NCBI GenBank assembly: GCA_002358575.1
Contig: DEPD01000173.1
Location: 39,337 to 53,911 of the forward strand
Direction: 5' to 3'
Source of the DNA: Lachnospiraceae bacterium UBA3401
Lineage (GTDB): Bacteria; Bacillota; Clostridia; Lachnospirales; Lachnospiraceae
Length of the DNA: 14,575 bases
Positions 14,556 through 14,575 of the stretch are shown in pieces. The position numbers were made by a program, and so were the translations under genes. Within the stretch, counting starts at the first letter, position 1; each line of letters opens with the position of its first letter. The notes under the pieces are model-generated. The model was not told the origin of the DNA, made no database searches, and was given only the letters and a program-made list of their open reading frames with translations.

Positions 14556-14575
14556 GGTTACTTTTCACACCCGCA

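Overview
The window looks like chromosomal DNA from a low-GC, Gram-positive anaerobe of the class Clostridia, most plausibly a Lachnospiraceae relative. The grounds are strong AGGAGG-type ribosome sites, two GTG starts, a lipobox-type binding protein, a CmpB-family membrane protein and a two-gene suf operon. This placement is inferred from gene content, not from a search. Nine well-supported genes and one weakly understood gene are present. All are on the minus strand except one diguanylate cyclase on the plus strand.

Reading in the direction of minus-strand transcription, from right to left: (i) 14468-12930 is a flotillin-like SPFH protein. It is followed by a Ser/Tyr/Asn-rich protein (12786-12031) whose middle resembles the C-terminal part of the flagellar cap protein FliD; a sigma-D-like promoter may lie upstream of it. 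(ii) 10371-11993 (+) is a membrane-bound 7TM diguanylate cyclase. It has a roughly 155-nt leader with two strong hairpins, which also contains a 27-codon upstream reading frame. (iii) 10075-8783 is a phenylacetate-CoA-ligase-like protein with altered nucleotide-binding motifs, divergent from the cyclase. (iv) 8690-5664 is a two-gene unit, an ABC-type solute-binding lipoprotein followed by a methyl-accepting chemotaxis protein. It has a good promoter upstream and a clear hairpin terminator downstream. (v) 5323-2680 is an apparent operon of thiamine pyrophosphokinase, a CmpB-like membrane protein and a beta-lactamase-fold serine hydrolase. (vi) 2443-805 is a minimal Fe-S cluster assembly pair, SufC plus a SufB/SufD-like scaffold. 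(vii) 713-171 is a small nitroreductase.

The most unusual content is between the genes. Two copies of a 138-nt element, about 78% identical by my manual count, lie just downstream of the nitroreductase and the chemoreceptor genes, in the same orientation. They can fold into the same structure (closing stem plus two hairpins), with compensatory changes between copies. A second small palindromic family (GAGTAGG...CCTACTC) occurs at 5366-5394 and 11990-12030. The cyclase leader is a third structured non-coding segment. Chemoreceptor, binding protein, c-di-GMP synthase and FliD-like protein together point to a motile, surface-sensing organism. No phage, insertion sequence, CRISPR, rRNA or tRNA was seen.
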